This document shows positions 45,401 to 57,099 of a DNA stretch of 64,000 nt, piece after piece (position 1 is the first letter of the stretch; each line of letters opens with the position of its first letter). The translations under genes were made by a program, and so were the position numbers. The stretch is from Cliona cf. orientalis (taxonomy: Eukaryota > Porifera > Demospongiae > Clionaida > Clionaidae), in contig OZ005690.1 in the NCBI GenBank assembly GCA_963930775.1, positions 6,742,225 through 6,806,224 of the forward strand. Direction: 5' to 3'. The notes under the pieces were generated by a model, which was not told where the DNA came from, ran no database searches, and saw only the letters and a list, made by a program, of their open reading frames with translations.

Positions 45401-48400
45401 TCCACAGTCATGTTTTCCAGTGTCAGTTTTAAGTAATATTAGCTCCTAGGCATTTTAATAGAGTTTTAATCTTAAGTTTATCTGATTGAGCATGCATTTA
45501 GCACCCCAGACCATGGAGATGAAGTCAATTTATCGTGGAAAAGGGCTCTTCCAGAAATTTCCACTGTAACTAACTACCTCCACTGACCTGTGACTTCCAT
45601 TGATAGTCTAGTGGGTTTAGGTACTAATTGTTTCCTTAATTTTTGATGATGTTTCTTAGGGGGTTGAAAGGTCCCCCCCACTCCTTTTCTTGGAAAGAGC
45701 ATCAATTGCCTCCATGCTTACTTATGCAGTTGGAATGCCTCGATCCAGTTGGCACTTCCATCAACTGCCTCCCCCCTTAGGCTGTCTAGACACATTAATT
45801 TAAATTCATAATTGCATACTGCTAAGTGTTTATTTTATAGCTTCAAGCTATGCACAATGCTAGTTAGGTATTCATCAAACAAGGACCGCCTGCACTGTGA
45901 GTGTGTATTAAGTGTTACTTGGATCAGAAATTTGTTTTTTGCTGTTGTTGTACTTAGCATGCATGACTGTGCATGGTGCAATGGTTGAATGTGCTGTTCG
46001 TCTGGTGTGATTTCTTGGAAAAGTGCCCAGCTAGTTTGTTTACATATGCTCTGATCTGCTATCGGATGACATCATGAGCGCCTGGGGGCAGTGACATTAA
46101 AGGAGCTATGATCACAGCGTGCGTGAGGCACCCTACAAGATATTTGTGTGGGGCACTTGTAGTGTGCCTGGGGGGATGGAGCCACCCGTAGTGCAAAGGT
46201 GGCTAGATCCATGACAGACTGTTAAGATGCAATTGTTAAGCTTTTAATGCAATGTACTAGTGATTATCATTAATCTTAGCTTGAATTGCACTGCAATAAA
46301 TTCCCTATCTGTAGCAGTTAGTAGTCCTATTGTAGCATCATCTCTTAAAGCAATGGATTGCGCAAAATCCTTTCTTATGAGTGCATGCACCAGCTGTTCA
46401 TATTGCACTATGGTGTACATGTACCTGAAGGTGCTCATACTGCAAGGCGTATTTACGTATAATTGTCTCTTAAGTAGTGCATTGCATAGCTTAATAGCCT
46501 CTTAGTTAGTGCATTAGCAACCAGGTTATCATTATTGCGTGTTATTCTTCCATAGAACGAGTTAAATTGCTAGAATGTCTTCCCTTAGCTTGCATTAATT
46601 TTTAATAAATTCGTCTGTAAAATATCAGAAAAGAGGGAATGAATTGGAGTTGTAACTTATAATGAGTACTGGATTTGAATTTCATTCCTGGGGAATCCCT
46701 GTATATGAAGGACATGACTTTTTGTTCCTGAGACTTAGTTTGCAGTGAGCTGGTAGAGTGTGATGTCTACCATTGTAGCCTCGATCAGTCTTCTCATTGT
46801 CCATTGAATGTGCAATCTTACTCTGTGGCACCCATAGCATGGAGCATGCCCGGATGTACGTATGAAAGCATTCATTGTTGACTTTCCTTGAAAATAATTG
46901 TTTCTTATGACTGCGTGACTCTGTTTGTAGTATCGTATTATGCTGCAGTGTTTCAGCACCCCAGCAGGCATCATATGACTAATACTTGTGTACTTAATAA
47001 ATGTATATATGTACGTACACCAGGTTGCACCTTCATGACATGTGCCCTGCCAATTTCTCAGAAATTATTATCCATATTTCAGCATAATATGATTGTTGTA
47101 CACGATGATATATCTCGTTACATCCCGCACAAAACATGAACCATTTCAGTACCTCACTGCTATTGGTAACTGTCAAGTATCTGGTTACCTACCACCATTG
47201 TACTCGTATGCACACATATGGTGTGCCCACTTATTGGGAGGGATGGTAACAATTAAACTAGGTGCTAGGCTAAGCATATGGCATAATGAAAGTATGCTAG
47301 TCAGCAAGGGCAGCTAGGGGAGATTGATGGTTTTTAGGTGTGCAGTGGGACCACTCTGTAGGCGTTAATTGGGATGGTTTGTAAGTGGTCCTAAAACTTC
47401 AAAGGTGTCGATCCTTAGCTTCAATCAAATTTGGGTAATAACTATAACTGCCCATAGGATTCTATAGTTATAACTTGAACTGATTATAAATCATTGTTAT
47501 GGAAGCTAGGGCTCCACTATTATAATGTTATATTATGCATATTTATACTTCTTTGTCAATTCCTCATTAATAAAGAGTCCAGTTCATACCAAAGATTAAT
47601 GTATTACCGTAGATCAAATTTTCGTGTAAAGATACTTTCGTATGATAAATTTTCGTGTAAAAATTTTTTGTAGGAACGACCCCTTACCGCATTAGCGTTA
47701 ATAGCTAGTGCATGCTAATTTTCGTAAGATTAATTTTCATAGCCGCCATCGACTACGAAAATATTTTTGCAACGAAAATTTCCAGATTTACGGTATGTAT
47801 CGTGTCTCTGTTGCTGTATTTTGCAGGAATGTTTTCCTTAATTCTTGAGCCACTAGATGTACATATACAATGTACATGTAGCTGTGATGAATATGATATA
47901 GGAGGGAGTGCATGAGGGAGTGTGTGAGGAGGGGAGGGGGGAGGGAGGGAGGAAGGGAAATCATTCGATTCTTGCGCCTGCATGCCTGGATGTTATGACT
48001 AGTAATCCTTGTTCCAATTGTTCTATACTTAGAATAGATTGAGCACAGACAGCTCGGTCATGCTGTGCTGCCTACTGAGAGGGTGAGGCATCCTGGGGAA
48101 TTCCCTACCGTTTAAACTTTGTAATACTTGTGTACATGCAGTAAATAATGATGTACTTCCCATTTTAGTGTTTTCCCCCTACCCCCCCCCCCCCCCCCCA
48201 AACACTGTGACACATACGTTTTCTGTGAAGAAAACAATGTTATTTATTCTATTATTGCCTGGAAAATAATACTATGAGTTACGTGTATATCAATTCCTCT
48301 ACGGGTCAGTGCCCATACCGTTCATTGATGCTGGTTGTTAGGAATGCATGCATGCAATGCATTTAAAGCTCATGGCAACAAGGAAATACCGTGTTTATGC

Positions 48401-49531
48401 TAATAGAATACTAGCTAAAAAAATAATTACGATTTTAAATTTTGTGTGATTTTCTGGTAAAGGTCGTTATGCGCTCCACTATGAAAAATCCAAGAACACG
48501 AATTTTCTTGCGCTAATTAGATCATGCGTTGTATTAGCATAAATATGGTATGCACTTAGCAAAAGCATGCACTCGACTGGGAGTGTGCGTTTAATTAAAA
48601 GATACAGTAGCTATAGGTCGCCGAAGCCAGCAAACGAATGTGCCTATGGAAGACAAGCTAGACTTCCATAATGATGTATGAGCAGTGAACAGAGAGTATG
48701 TTTCTCAAAGCTAGGCTCTCTAGATCTGCTCTGGCAACTGCTGGCCTCTAGTCTATGCATCGTGATAAAAATTAATCGTTAATTATAATAATATTATATT
48801 ATGGTGGTTACCTTTTACATTATATATATGCATTCTAATTAGATCAGCAGGTCATGCTACGCTGAGTCCATCCATGATAGACATGTGCTATCCCATTTTA
48901 AGTGCACAGTCCACCCACCATAATGAGTATTCACAAAATTAATAATCAATAATCTAATAATAATCATTATTGTGGTCACACCCCCAACATTGCATAGGCA
49001 TGCACGTTTCCCTAAATGTTATGTGTAGCTATTAATTGCCACACTAGCTTATCTAATAATTAACCTAATAGGATAATTCACTCCAAATTACATGTAAGCT
49101 AGTGCATGCATACATGTACCTAACCAATCAAGCTACGTACGTATGTACTATAGACGCTGCTTGTTATTAAGTGCATGATTATGTGCTGCCTATACTGCTC
49201 CCTAGCTATATAGTAAGTCTAGTAAAATTTTAATACACAATACATGAGCAGGGGGTGCACATTTGAATGAGTGATCTGGGGGTGGGGTGGGGGGATGAAA
49301 ATTTATGGTCTTGCTTGCAAGTTAGACTTTCTCTACATGTAATCCCTCTGGCCATGGAGTGATGCTTGTATCAGCCACACGCTCACCCACCTATCCCCTG
49401 CAGCCATCCTTGGAGCTCTCATCAACTCCATTGTTCATGTTGTGATGTACTCGTACTACGCCCTCAGCTGCCTTGGCCCTAGCGTGCAGAAGTACCTCTG
49501 GTGGAAGAAACACATCACTCATCTACAGCTG
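39495..49531 (+). CDS. ELOVL4-like: Second ELOVL4-like fatty acid elongase; last exon not found
   Basis: Exons: 39495-39588, 39753-39940, 41504-41584, 42118-42174, 42297-42411, 49404-49531, all GT-AG and in phase, 221 residues so far. Features: [60 protein letters not shown], the histidine box [42 protein letters not shown] and [14 protein letters not shown]. It is closer in these words to ELOVL4 than to ELOVL2/5. The paralogue on the minus strand has one more exon (about 90 codons: last membrane segments and ER signal). I could not find its counterpart up to 64000, so it either lies beyond the window, with an intron of more than 14 kb, or is lost. Intron 5 alone is about 7 kb, against at most 0.55 kb for any intron of the sister gene. 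Confidence 0.9.
40829..41013. mobile_element. MITE of the GGGAAACTTTGG family; carries the empty TTAA site
   Basis: In intron 2 of the plus-strand elongase gene. The order is GGGAAACTTTGG, TTTTTAATTTGGCGATTTGG, GTGAATTCAGTA, CGCCAATTGAACTTAATGCA, GGCGGTAAGGATTCAGATCA and CCAAATTTAGACTTCGCCAA. The TTAA in the middle is the position where the transposon sits in the copy at 11584-15972. Confidence 0.8.
41778..42055. repeat. Dispersed element, second copy of 31256-31622
   Basis: In intron 3 of the plus-strand elongase gene. Shares AATAAAACTAGAGCTCTA, CGACCTTTACCT, GTGATGGGCGTGGCC and the terminal TACGCATGCGCATGAGGTA-like stretch. Confidence 0.65.
42412..49403 (+). other. Long intron 5 of the plus-strand elongase gene
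   Basis: About 7 kb with no supported exon on either strand. It holds the MITE at 47605-47795, a C homopolymer at about 48182-48199 and otherwise AT-rich unique-looking sequence. Confidence 0.7.
47605..47795. mobile_element. MITE with TACCGTA..AAATTTTCG termini
   Basis: Left end TACCGTAGATCAAATTTTCG; right end ACGAAAATTTCCAGATTTACGG, finishing TACGGTA. The interior repeats AATTTTCGT/ACGAAAAT words. It lies in intron 5 of the elongase gene. Confidence 0.75.
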
Positions 49532-52112
49532 GTCAGTCGCAACATACTAATACCATACCATAACATACATACTGGGTAGGAGGGAAATTGCCATTTCGAT
49601 CATCAGCAGGTCTGCAAAGAAGTTTTTTGAAACTATATTATATTAAATTTATGCATGCAGATAATGTGCCACAACCTTTATCATCCAAGCAAAATATTAT
49701 TGTGTTACTTAATTTGGCACTGCCATGAACATGCTTATGTACTAGCTACTATTCCCGCTATCATAATAATATTATTATGGTACGGCATTTAAACCAATAT
49801 CTAACTATTTTGGTAGCAGTCACTACTAACCCGTTAGTATACTAATGACCCTCTATCACCTCTAACTATCCCACAATTCAGGGTTGAAAATTATATTTCT
49901 ATGCATATGGTAACTGCTACCAGTGTATACTATACCAGCTGCATGGTAAAAATGATATTCTACAGTTGCATGAGTATAGAATACATATATAGCTATAATA
50001 AACACTGTACATAGAACATAGCTGCACCTCTGGTTGAGAAGATTAATGGCAAAGGTCTTGTGGTGATAATTGATTTATTGTGTGTGTGTGTGTAAATAGT
50101 GGTAATTATTATTTATGCTGAGCTTGCAGGAGCTGGGCTCAAGCTGGCCTGCAGCTGTCTGGTAATTAGTTCACATTAGCATTAATTACTTGTACATGCA
50201 CGCTGCTCGCGCTACATAATAATTATGTTTGTATATACTCTTTATATTGCTGATTTAATGTCGAACACGCACACTGAAATTTAATGTTACACACGTGCAT
50301 GTGTACAGTGGAACCCTGCCTTGTGGACACCCCTGAAATGCGCCCATGCATCTACAATAATGCAGACACTTTGCCTGGTTCATAATTCCATCTCCATAGA
50401 CTTACGCACAATGGAATCAGAACCCCTAAAAGTGACACCTCACTATACATGTATTATATTATCTGTAAAGTATAGACTCTAATTGGCTTGGCTCCAATGG
50501 CATCACTACCCATGGCATCCATGGCATATAAACAATGGACACTTTGGCAAAAAACCTGAGAGAAAGAAAGAGTGTGTGTCCACATGCAGGCAAAATTCAA
50601 TGTTACGTATAATACTCATGTATACCATGCAATGACATCATGTACTAGCTATAGACTAGACTAGACTATAGTGATGTAGTTATTTCATTTTCGAAGCATG
50701 CATGCATGGGCAGTTGATGATGTAACACTAGAGACTCCTACCGATATTTTCTGTAATCCTATATTATGACGGAACACATTCTTGGAGCATTATGTGTGGC
50801 ACTTGGTACATTGTTTCAAGATAGTCCCCCAGGCTATGATAGTGTCATATGATATCCCTGCTGCAGCCATCTAAGATAGAGATATCGTTAGATCGTAGCA
50901 TATGGCACACAGACGTACAACCTATAACCGGGATATATTTCGGTCCACCTCTGCATACATGTACATTCATCGATTGGAATCAATGCATGAACACTGCATG
51001 ATGCAAAGAGCTAAATGCAGGAGGACATGAACATGAGATGGATCACTTCTAATGAATGTACTCTCATAGAAAAAGTATAGTTTTGATGTTTGTGGCCCGA
51101 GTTCATGTTTGCAGTGGTCCTCAGAACAGATACTTCATTATTATGTCAAAACTACAAAGCCACATGGTGTACACATACATTCAGTGTAACTACATGTATT
51201 ACCGCAGAACATTTGATGCTATACTGTATTTTATTGTACAAGAGTAAAATCAATTCTTTTCTGCAGTACTACTCACAATTTAGAAGTTGTTCTGTTTCCA
51301 TGAAGTATTGTGACAGTCATAGTTCTCATGCAAGCAAGGCTATGGCTTTTAGACTACCGGATTAACACACGTTTGTGTGTGATCATGAGCATATGCAGGC
51401 ACTGGAATGGCTTTCCATGCATGGTTGTTGATGATAATTAAACCTACTGAATTTTCATTAATAATATGCTGGCTGCTAGCTTAATTTGTGGAGAGCTGAG
51501 AGTCTCTGGGAGGATTTGTAATTCCGTCTGCATCAAATTAATATGCATTAGTTCAATCTGTCTGTGTTGAAGCCGCAAGTGGAAATCTACCCCACACCAC
51601 TAATTAATGAAATTAATGTAGAAAAACAACAAGAACAAACTGTCATGCGTGTAACGTAATTATTATTATAGATAATAATTTTCTACACTGGATACCTACG
51701 TAATTCTTCTGAGTAGCAATTTAATACCAAAGGGCTTAAAACTTTTTGCAGTTGATCTGGCTTAGCAATGTACATGTATGTATGTATGCATGCATAGTCT
51801 TCTGGGATGCCCATCAATAGCAAGCCAATGAGATAAAAGAGCTAAGATGGGAGTATCTAAAGCTCACCACTACACAAGTGGAAATCTCCCCCCACTCCTG
51901 CCCGCTTCTTTGAAGTGCTGTCCATTATAGTTATCTCATTATTGGTGAATGCTGTGGTAGAGCTGGCCATGCATGCAACCATACAGCTTAGCCACAGCCA
52001 CAGTCTCAGCCACGGGAGGTCAGTGGGCGGCTGGATGAGGTCATATGGGCAATTAGCACCATGCAACTAGGCATAAGCTATGTAGCATGTACCACTCAGT
52101 CCATATGGTGTG
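49532..52112. other. Stretch after the last visible elongase exon; no gene found
   Basis: Possibly intron 6 of the elongase gene. Contains a short GT run (50080-50093) and AT-rich sequence. I looked for the expected last exon (I/M-Q-F-x start, Y-T-D-C motif) and did not see it. Confidence 0.5.
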
Positions 52113-52619
52113 CAGGGTTTCATTTGGGGGGGGGGGGGGGGCGGGAGGGGTCACTCGCCCCCCCCTTGGAAGCTGGCTGCCCCCCCCTTGAGAGTAGCTA
52201 CCATCCATACATGCATTACATGCACAAGTAAAGATTAAAACGGTGAAAGTGTCCAAAGCGGCAGTTCTGCTCATTTTTAAGCCATAAATTAGCTGAAGCT
52301 TCACGCTACGTGCGGTAGGAGACACATCCCACATCCTTGCAACATTTGACTTGAAATAGAGGGGAACCAGTGGATATTGCTGACAGATTTTTCCCATCCG
52401 AGTGCTCAGAAGCCACCAGAAACAGTCTCAGAGGTTGAAACATTAAAAAATTTTCCTGGGGGAGCATACCCCCAGATCCCCCTAATATAATAAAGTTAAT
52501 GAGCACAACGTCATTCTTCACGGATGGAAAAATATACTATAGTCTTTGCCCCCCTTAACTCTGGAATTGTTGCATTTGCCCCCCCCCCCCCCTTGACAAA
52601 AATCCTAAATGAAACCCTG
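52113..52619. mobile_element. MITE with CAGGGTTTCATTT termini, uninterrupted inverted copy
   Basis: 507 bp, flanked by GTGTG on both sides. It is inverted relative to 5013-6011 and shares the whole interior of that copy except the nested 515-bp insertion. Homopolymers of G near the left end and of C near the right end are again present. Confidence 0.85.
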
Positions 52620-53620
52620 GTGTGCATGTGTGTCTCGTGGATCAGACCCTAGCTTTCCACAGCACTGGATGTATACTGCACCCCGTATACAGGGTGTAGA
52701 ATGCTGAGAATATTATGACCTGCTATGGAAAAATAGACCATTTGCAATTTTTCATAAAAACTGATCATGAGGTTTTGGCATGGATTGATAGCCCTATGTG
52801 TGCCGAATCCAATGGTGCAAGTTTCATGAAAAATTTTGATCACAAATGAAGTTATGACCATTTTTATAGTATCAGTCCTCTGCTTGATGCAAATACCATA
52901 GTGTTCCTGGCAATTGCAAGCTGCTATGTTCTGAATTTTCAAGAATGATCATAGCAGCTTGCATACAAATAATTTATGTCCTGGGTATTAAGCACCCATA
53001 CTGTTGCGTCTTACTAGTGCTAGCCTCATCCCCAGGCTCCCTGGTCTTTCAGCGTACAACGTTGAATACCTGGAATAGGGTATGGGAATGAGACCATGAA
53101 TATTTCTTCCGTGTGTGGAGGCTGTGCATGCCCACATTGTAATTATGATTATTATGGTACACCCCTACTGCACCACGCTGCCACCAGCCAGACCATCGAG
53201 TATGCAAAATTAGATGATGTCAAAACAGTCATCATTATGATTTCACCAGGCAGTCGTGTTTTATCGCAGCCACAACACTGATAAAAATTATGAATTAAGT
53301 TGTATAGTAGGATATTATATTACTTATAATAATATATATATTTTTTGTGTGTAGGGTATGATTGTATAAGGGGTGTGTATTAGATGTGTGCTTTCCTTCC
53401 TCTTTTCTGAGAATTACCACAGAGGAGCTGTACAGTGTGGGGGTCTGGCAGAGTCTGGCCACTCAAAAATCACCACATCTTGTCCCTATACAGACCAGCA
53501 CCATATCCCTGATTAGCGCTTGTCTGGGTGCTTTTGCTCTTAGGCTCTGTTTACACTAGCACTCATGAATATTCATGAAGTTGTGCATGTACACAACCAA
53601 GAGTGTGTGCCCTTATGTAT

Positions 53621-53791
53621 ATGACTAGTGGTTGTGTTTTCCTTCATTTCTGGTGTTAGCCACTGAAGCAATCTCATGAATATTTATGAGATGATGTGCT
53701 GCCTCCGTCATGCTTTACGTACTATGTGAGCGTGTGTGTGTGTGTGACTGACGATTGGTCGTGTTTTCCTTCATATCCGGTGTTAGCCACA
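53621..53791. repeat. Direct repeat TGTGTTTTCCTTCAT..GGTGTTAGCCAC
   Basis: About 43 bp at 53621-53663 and again at 53749-53791 with few changes. The spacer contains a GT run and TCATGAATATTTATGAGATG, which resembles the TCATGAATATTCATGAAGTT before the first copy, so the duplicated unit may be about 128 bp. Confidence 0.65.
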
Positions 53792-53944
53792 AACACATGT
53801 CCCAGGCGGGTGCTACAGGTTAGTTAATTTTGACGGTCTGGGTTGATTACACCAGCTGTGGTCTCCCTCTTGGCCACCGTGTTGATCAACTAGCATGGCT
53901 AGCTGAGGTCAGCCGTGCATATACCTCACCTATTACGTGGATTC

Positions 53945-56900
53945 CCACCACATCTGGAGACCACTTGAAGACTAATACAAGGCTTAATGCTATAATTATA
54001 GACCTTTTCCTATTTCTCAAGAAAACCGTGATCTTCTCGATGTATAATTTTAGCATACTAGGTCGCTGCCTATGACCTGGGGTGGAGTGTTGGGGGTAGT
54101 GACGCTTCTAATCGCATCTGGGTTTGATAATAAAAGGGCCTAACAGGGTCCCTTCCTATTTCTCAAGAAAGCTATGTACATGTACGTACATAGCTATAAT
54201 ATTTCTTTAAGTACGATGGGAGTTAACACACTACCGGCACGGTTGAGTGGAGCCTGGGAAAGTAGCTTCAAGATAGATTATTTTCCTAACCATAATTGAT
54301 TGAGTTCAAAAGTATGAGGCTCACTTAAACGATCGTTTCCTATTTCAAGCGAATCATGACCCTCTAAATATGAGATTGGGTGGAGCTTTGTAGGTTCCTA
54401 ACCACATCTGAGATCAGTGGTATGAGGCTGAAAGGGTCTTTTCCAATTTCCAAACTATGGATTGAACCACATGATTGGGTGGAGCCTTGTATTATCTACC
54501 AAAATAGTACCTGCATGGCTTCTGAATCAGTGGTTTGAGGTACAAACAAATATTTCCTGTTTCCCTAAATTAGCTGGAACTCTTTACATGTAGATGCATG
54601 AGAACACCAGCACAAACAAGGGAGAGAGGGAGAGATTTTGGCCGCAGTGTGTAGTTCATAACCTGTTCTAGGGCGTATCCTCTCCGTCTACCATACCGAT
54701 TCCTAACCACATCTGAATTCAGTGATATGAGGCTTAAATGGTGTTTTCCTATTTCTCGCGAAAGTCGTGAGATAACATTGGGACACTACCGGTGCTACTG
54801 GGCGGAGCTTTAGTGGAAGTGATAGGATATACCGCAGCTGAATGAACTGGAATCCATCTTTTGGCGATTTGCTGTTTGCGGTAGGAATGGCACCTTGTTT
54901 TGTCTGCGACGTCCCTTCCCAACCCTAGCCATGACTTGATGCAAGTGATTCAAGTCTGCTGCATTATGTGCGCAAATGAATGAAAGAAGTATATATGTAT
55001 GGGATGTTATACACTGAAACTTTCTCTTCCCTAGACTTAAAACAACCTACCGTCATTACTGGACAGAGGGGAAGTTGCTGCATGGACATGCCTTCTCTGA
55101 ATGAACTAGAATCCATTGTTTGGCGATTTATTGTTTGCAGTAGAAACGGCACCTAATTTTTATGAGGCTGTGCTTTGTTTCAAGTGATCGTGATTCAAGT
55201 TTGCTGCATTAGATAGTTTTCTATCCACATTAATAATGTACTTTTGTCCACTTTCAAGATCTGACATAGTCACTGATTAGTTAACACGTACTGATCCTAG
55301 AAATGGGAGCACACTGCTGGTATTATTGGGTGGAGCTTTGGATTGATATTGATCACTATTGTTTGAACATTAGGAATATTAATGGGACCTTGTTTTGTAA
55401 TGATCTCACTTCCGAATTTCAAATATTTCAATTCTGCACTAAAAGCCAGTAGAGTGCAAAATATGTTATATAATTCGAGTTTGCAATTGAACACATTAAC
55501 GTATTATTACTGTCTGCTGATCTCATCGTAGTTAATCTGACTGCTACATGTATGCAATCCTAATGTACTTTTGTCCACTTTCAAGATGTTCACTTTTATA
55601 ACAACAAAATTGAAGGATGAATTTGAAGTAGTAGGGATGGAAGTACCAAAAAGTGCACAAACAAGATTTATAGGAATAGTCATATCCACTACTATTAATA
55701 ATATCCCTACGCTTGCTTTTCTCGATTATCATTCACCTATCGATATCAACTTCCATGCATATATATTATGAGGAAGAAGATACTTCTGATTCAGTATGTT
55801 AGTGACATGCTGACGGCATGCATGTACATGCTCCATTTGAATTGGAATCCACTGTTCGGCAAGTGTTTATGGTAAAAGTAGTACCTTATTGTGTCCACAA
55901 TCTTCCTTCCTAAAGCAATTCACTATTGAGCCATACTAAATATGTGATCCAATCATTGGTGTCGAGCAGTCTAAACTGATTGGTAGTCACAACTAAGCTG
56001 ACTTATTTTCATAAGCATAAGCATGCAGTTACTGTAGCCCTTGTATACAAGTTGATCCCAAAAAATCTCTGGACTTGAGTGGGCATCGAACTCACTCACA
56101 TCTCCGGTGCAATTGGTGCATTAATTATCTTCAACGTGACTCCACTTATTGGCCATGGGTAGCCTTGTCTCCATGCAGGCCCATATTCTATTAATGTTAT
56201 ACACTAGGGACGAGGCTACTTACATACTGGGCATATATCTAAACCACATCTGAGCCTGGTAGCTAGATGGATGAAAGACTTCCCAATTTCTACCGTGAAT
56301 GACGTGGAAATTCAACTGCCTTGTTACAGTGCATGTGTCTCCACCTACGTGGCAAATTTCCTAACCACATCACAGTTTGCTAGTGGACATCAACAAAAGA
56401 TTTTCCTATTTCTCAAGAAATCTCGATTGCCTATAGATGTTAGGATACGTGCCAGTACAACTATTGGTGGATTGATATAGGAAACAACTATAATACATTG
56501 ACCACCTGAATTGGAATCTGTTAGTTGTTGATTTGTCATTTAAGACAGGAAAAGGCACCCTTTCTTTGTCCCTCGTCTTGTGCGATCTCCTTTACTAAGG
56601 CCATCATTCAACCTCTTATACAAGTAATTCTTAATTCAAAGTCTGCAGTAGGTATCAATAGAAAAATGGGCCAGGTGTCAACAAACTGGAGTTTGAGCTC
56701 AATAGCCTTTGGAGACTGTATGCATACACCACATCAACTGGAATCCGTTATTTGGTGATTTGATATTTGCGGTAGGAACGGCACTTTATTTTGTCCTTGG
56801 CTGTACATATGCGACCTCCCTTTCTAAAGACTGTGATTCCAAACTCTGCTAGCCATACTACACAACAAATCAATAGAAATAACATCGGGTTTGAGTTTTA

Positions 56901-57060
56901 GCTGAATAATATAGGATAATAATGGGTATAATAGATTTGGAGGATTTCAAAATGACTGTGTACTTGAACTGGAATCCGTTATTTGGCGATTTGTTGTTTG
57001 CGGAATGAACAGCACCTTATTTTATTTAATCTCCCTTCCTACACCTGCATTGGAATCCTC
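53945..57060. repeat. Degenerate tandem array of about 3.1 kb
   Basis: Two phrases recur in one orientation. Phrase A is ACCACATCTGA..TATGAGGCT..TTTTCCTATTTCTCAAGAAA, seen near 53948, 54112, 54402, 54703, 56245 and 56363. Phrase B is GAACTGGAATCCGTTATTTG, continuing GCGATTTGTTGTTTGCGG and GGCACCTTATTTTGTCC, seen near 54844, 55100, 55836, 56507, 56732 and 56965. Spacings of the B copies (about 256, 736, 671, 225, 233) suit a unit of roughly 225-260 bp with lost or decayed units. A linked phrase is GGTGGAGCTTTG. Confidence 0.7.
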
Positions 57061-57099
57061 ATCTATACAAGCAATTCTGTTAGAGTGTGCAATAATGAT

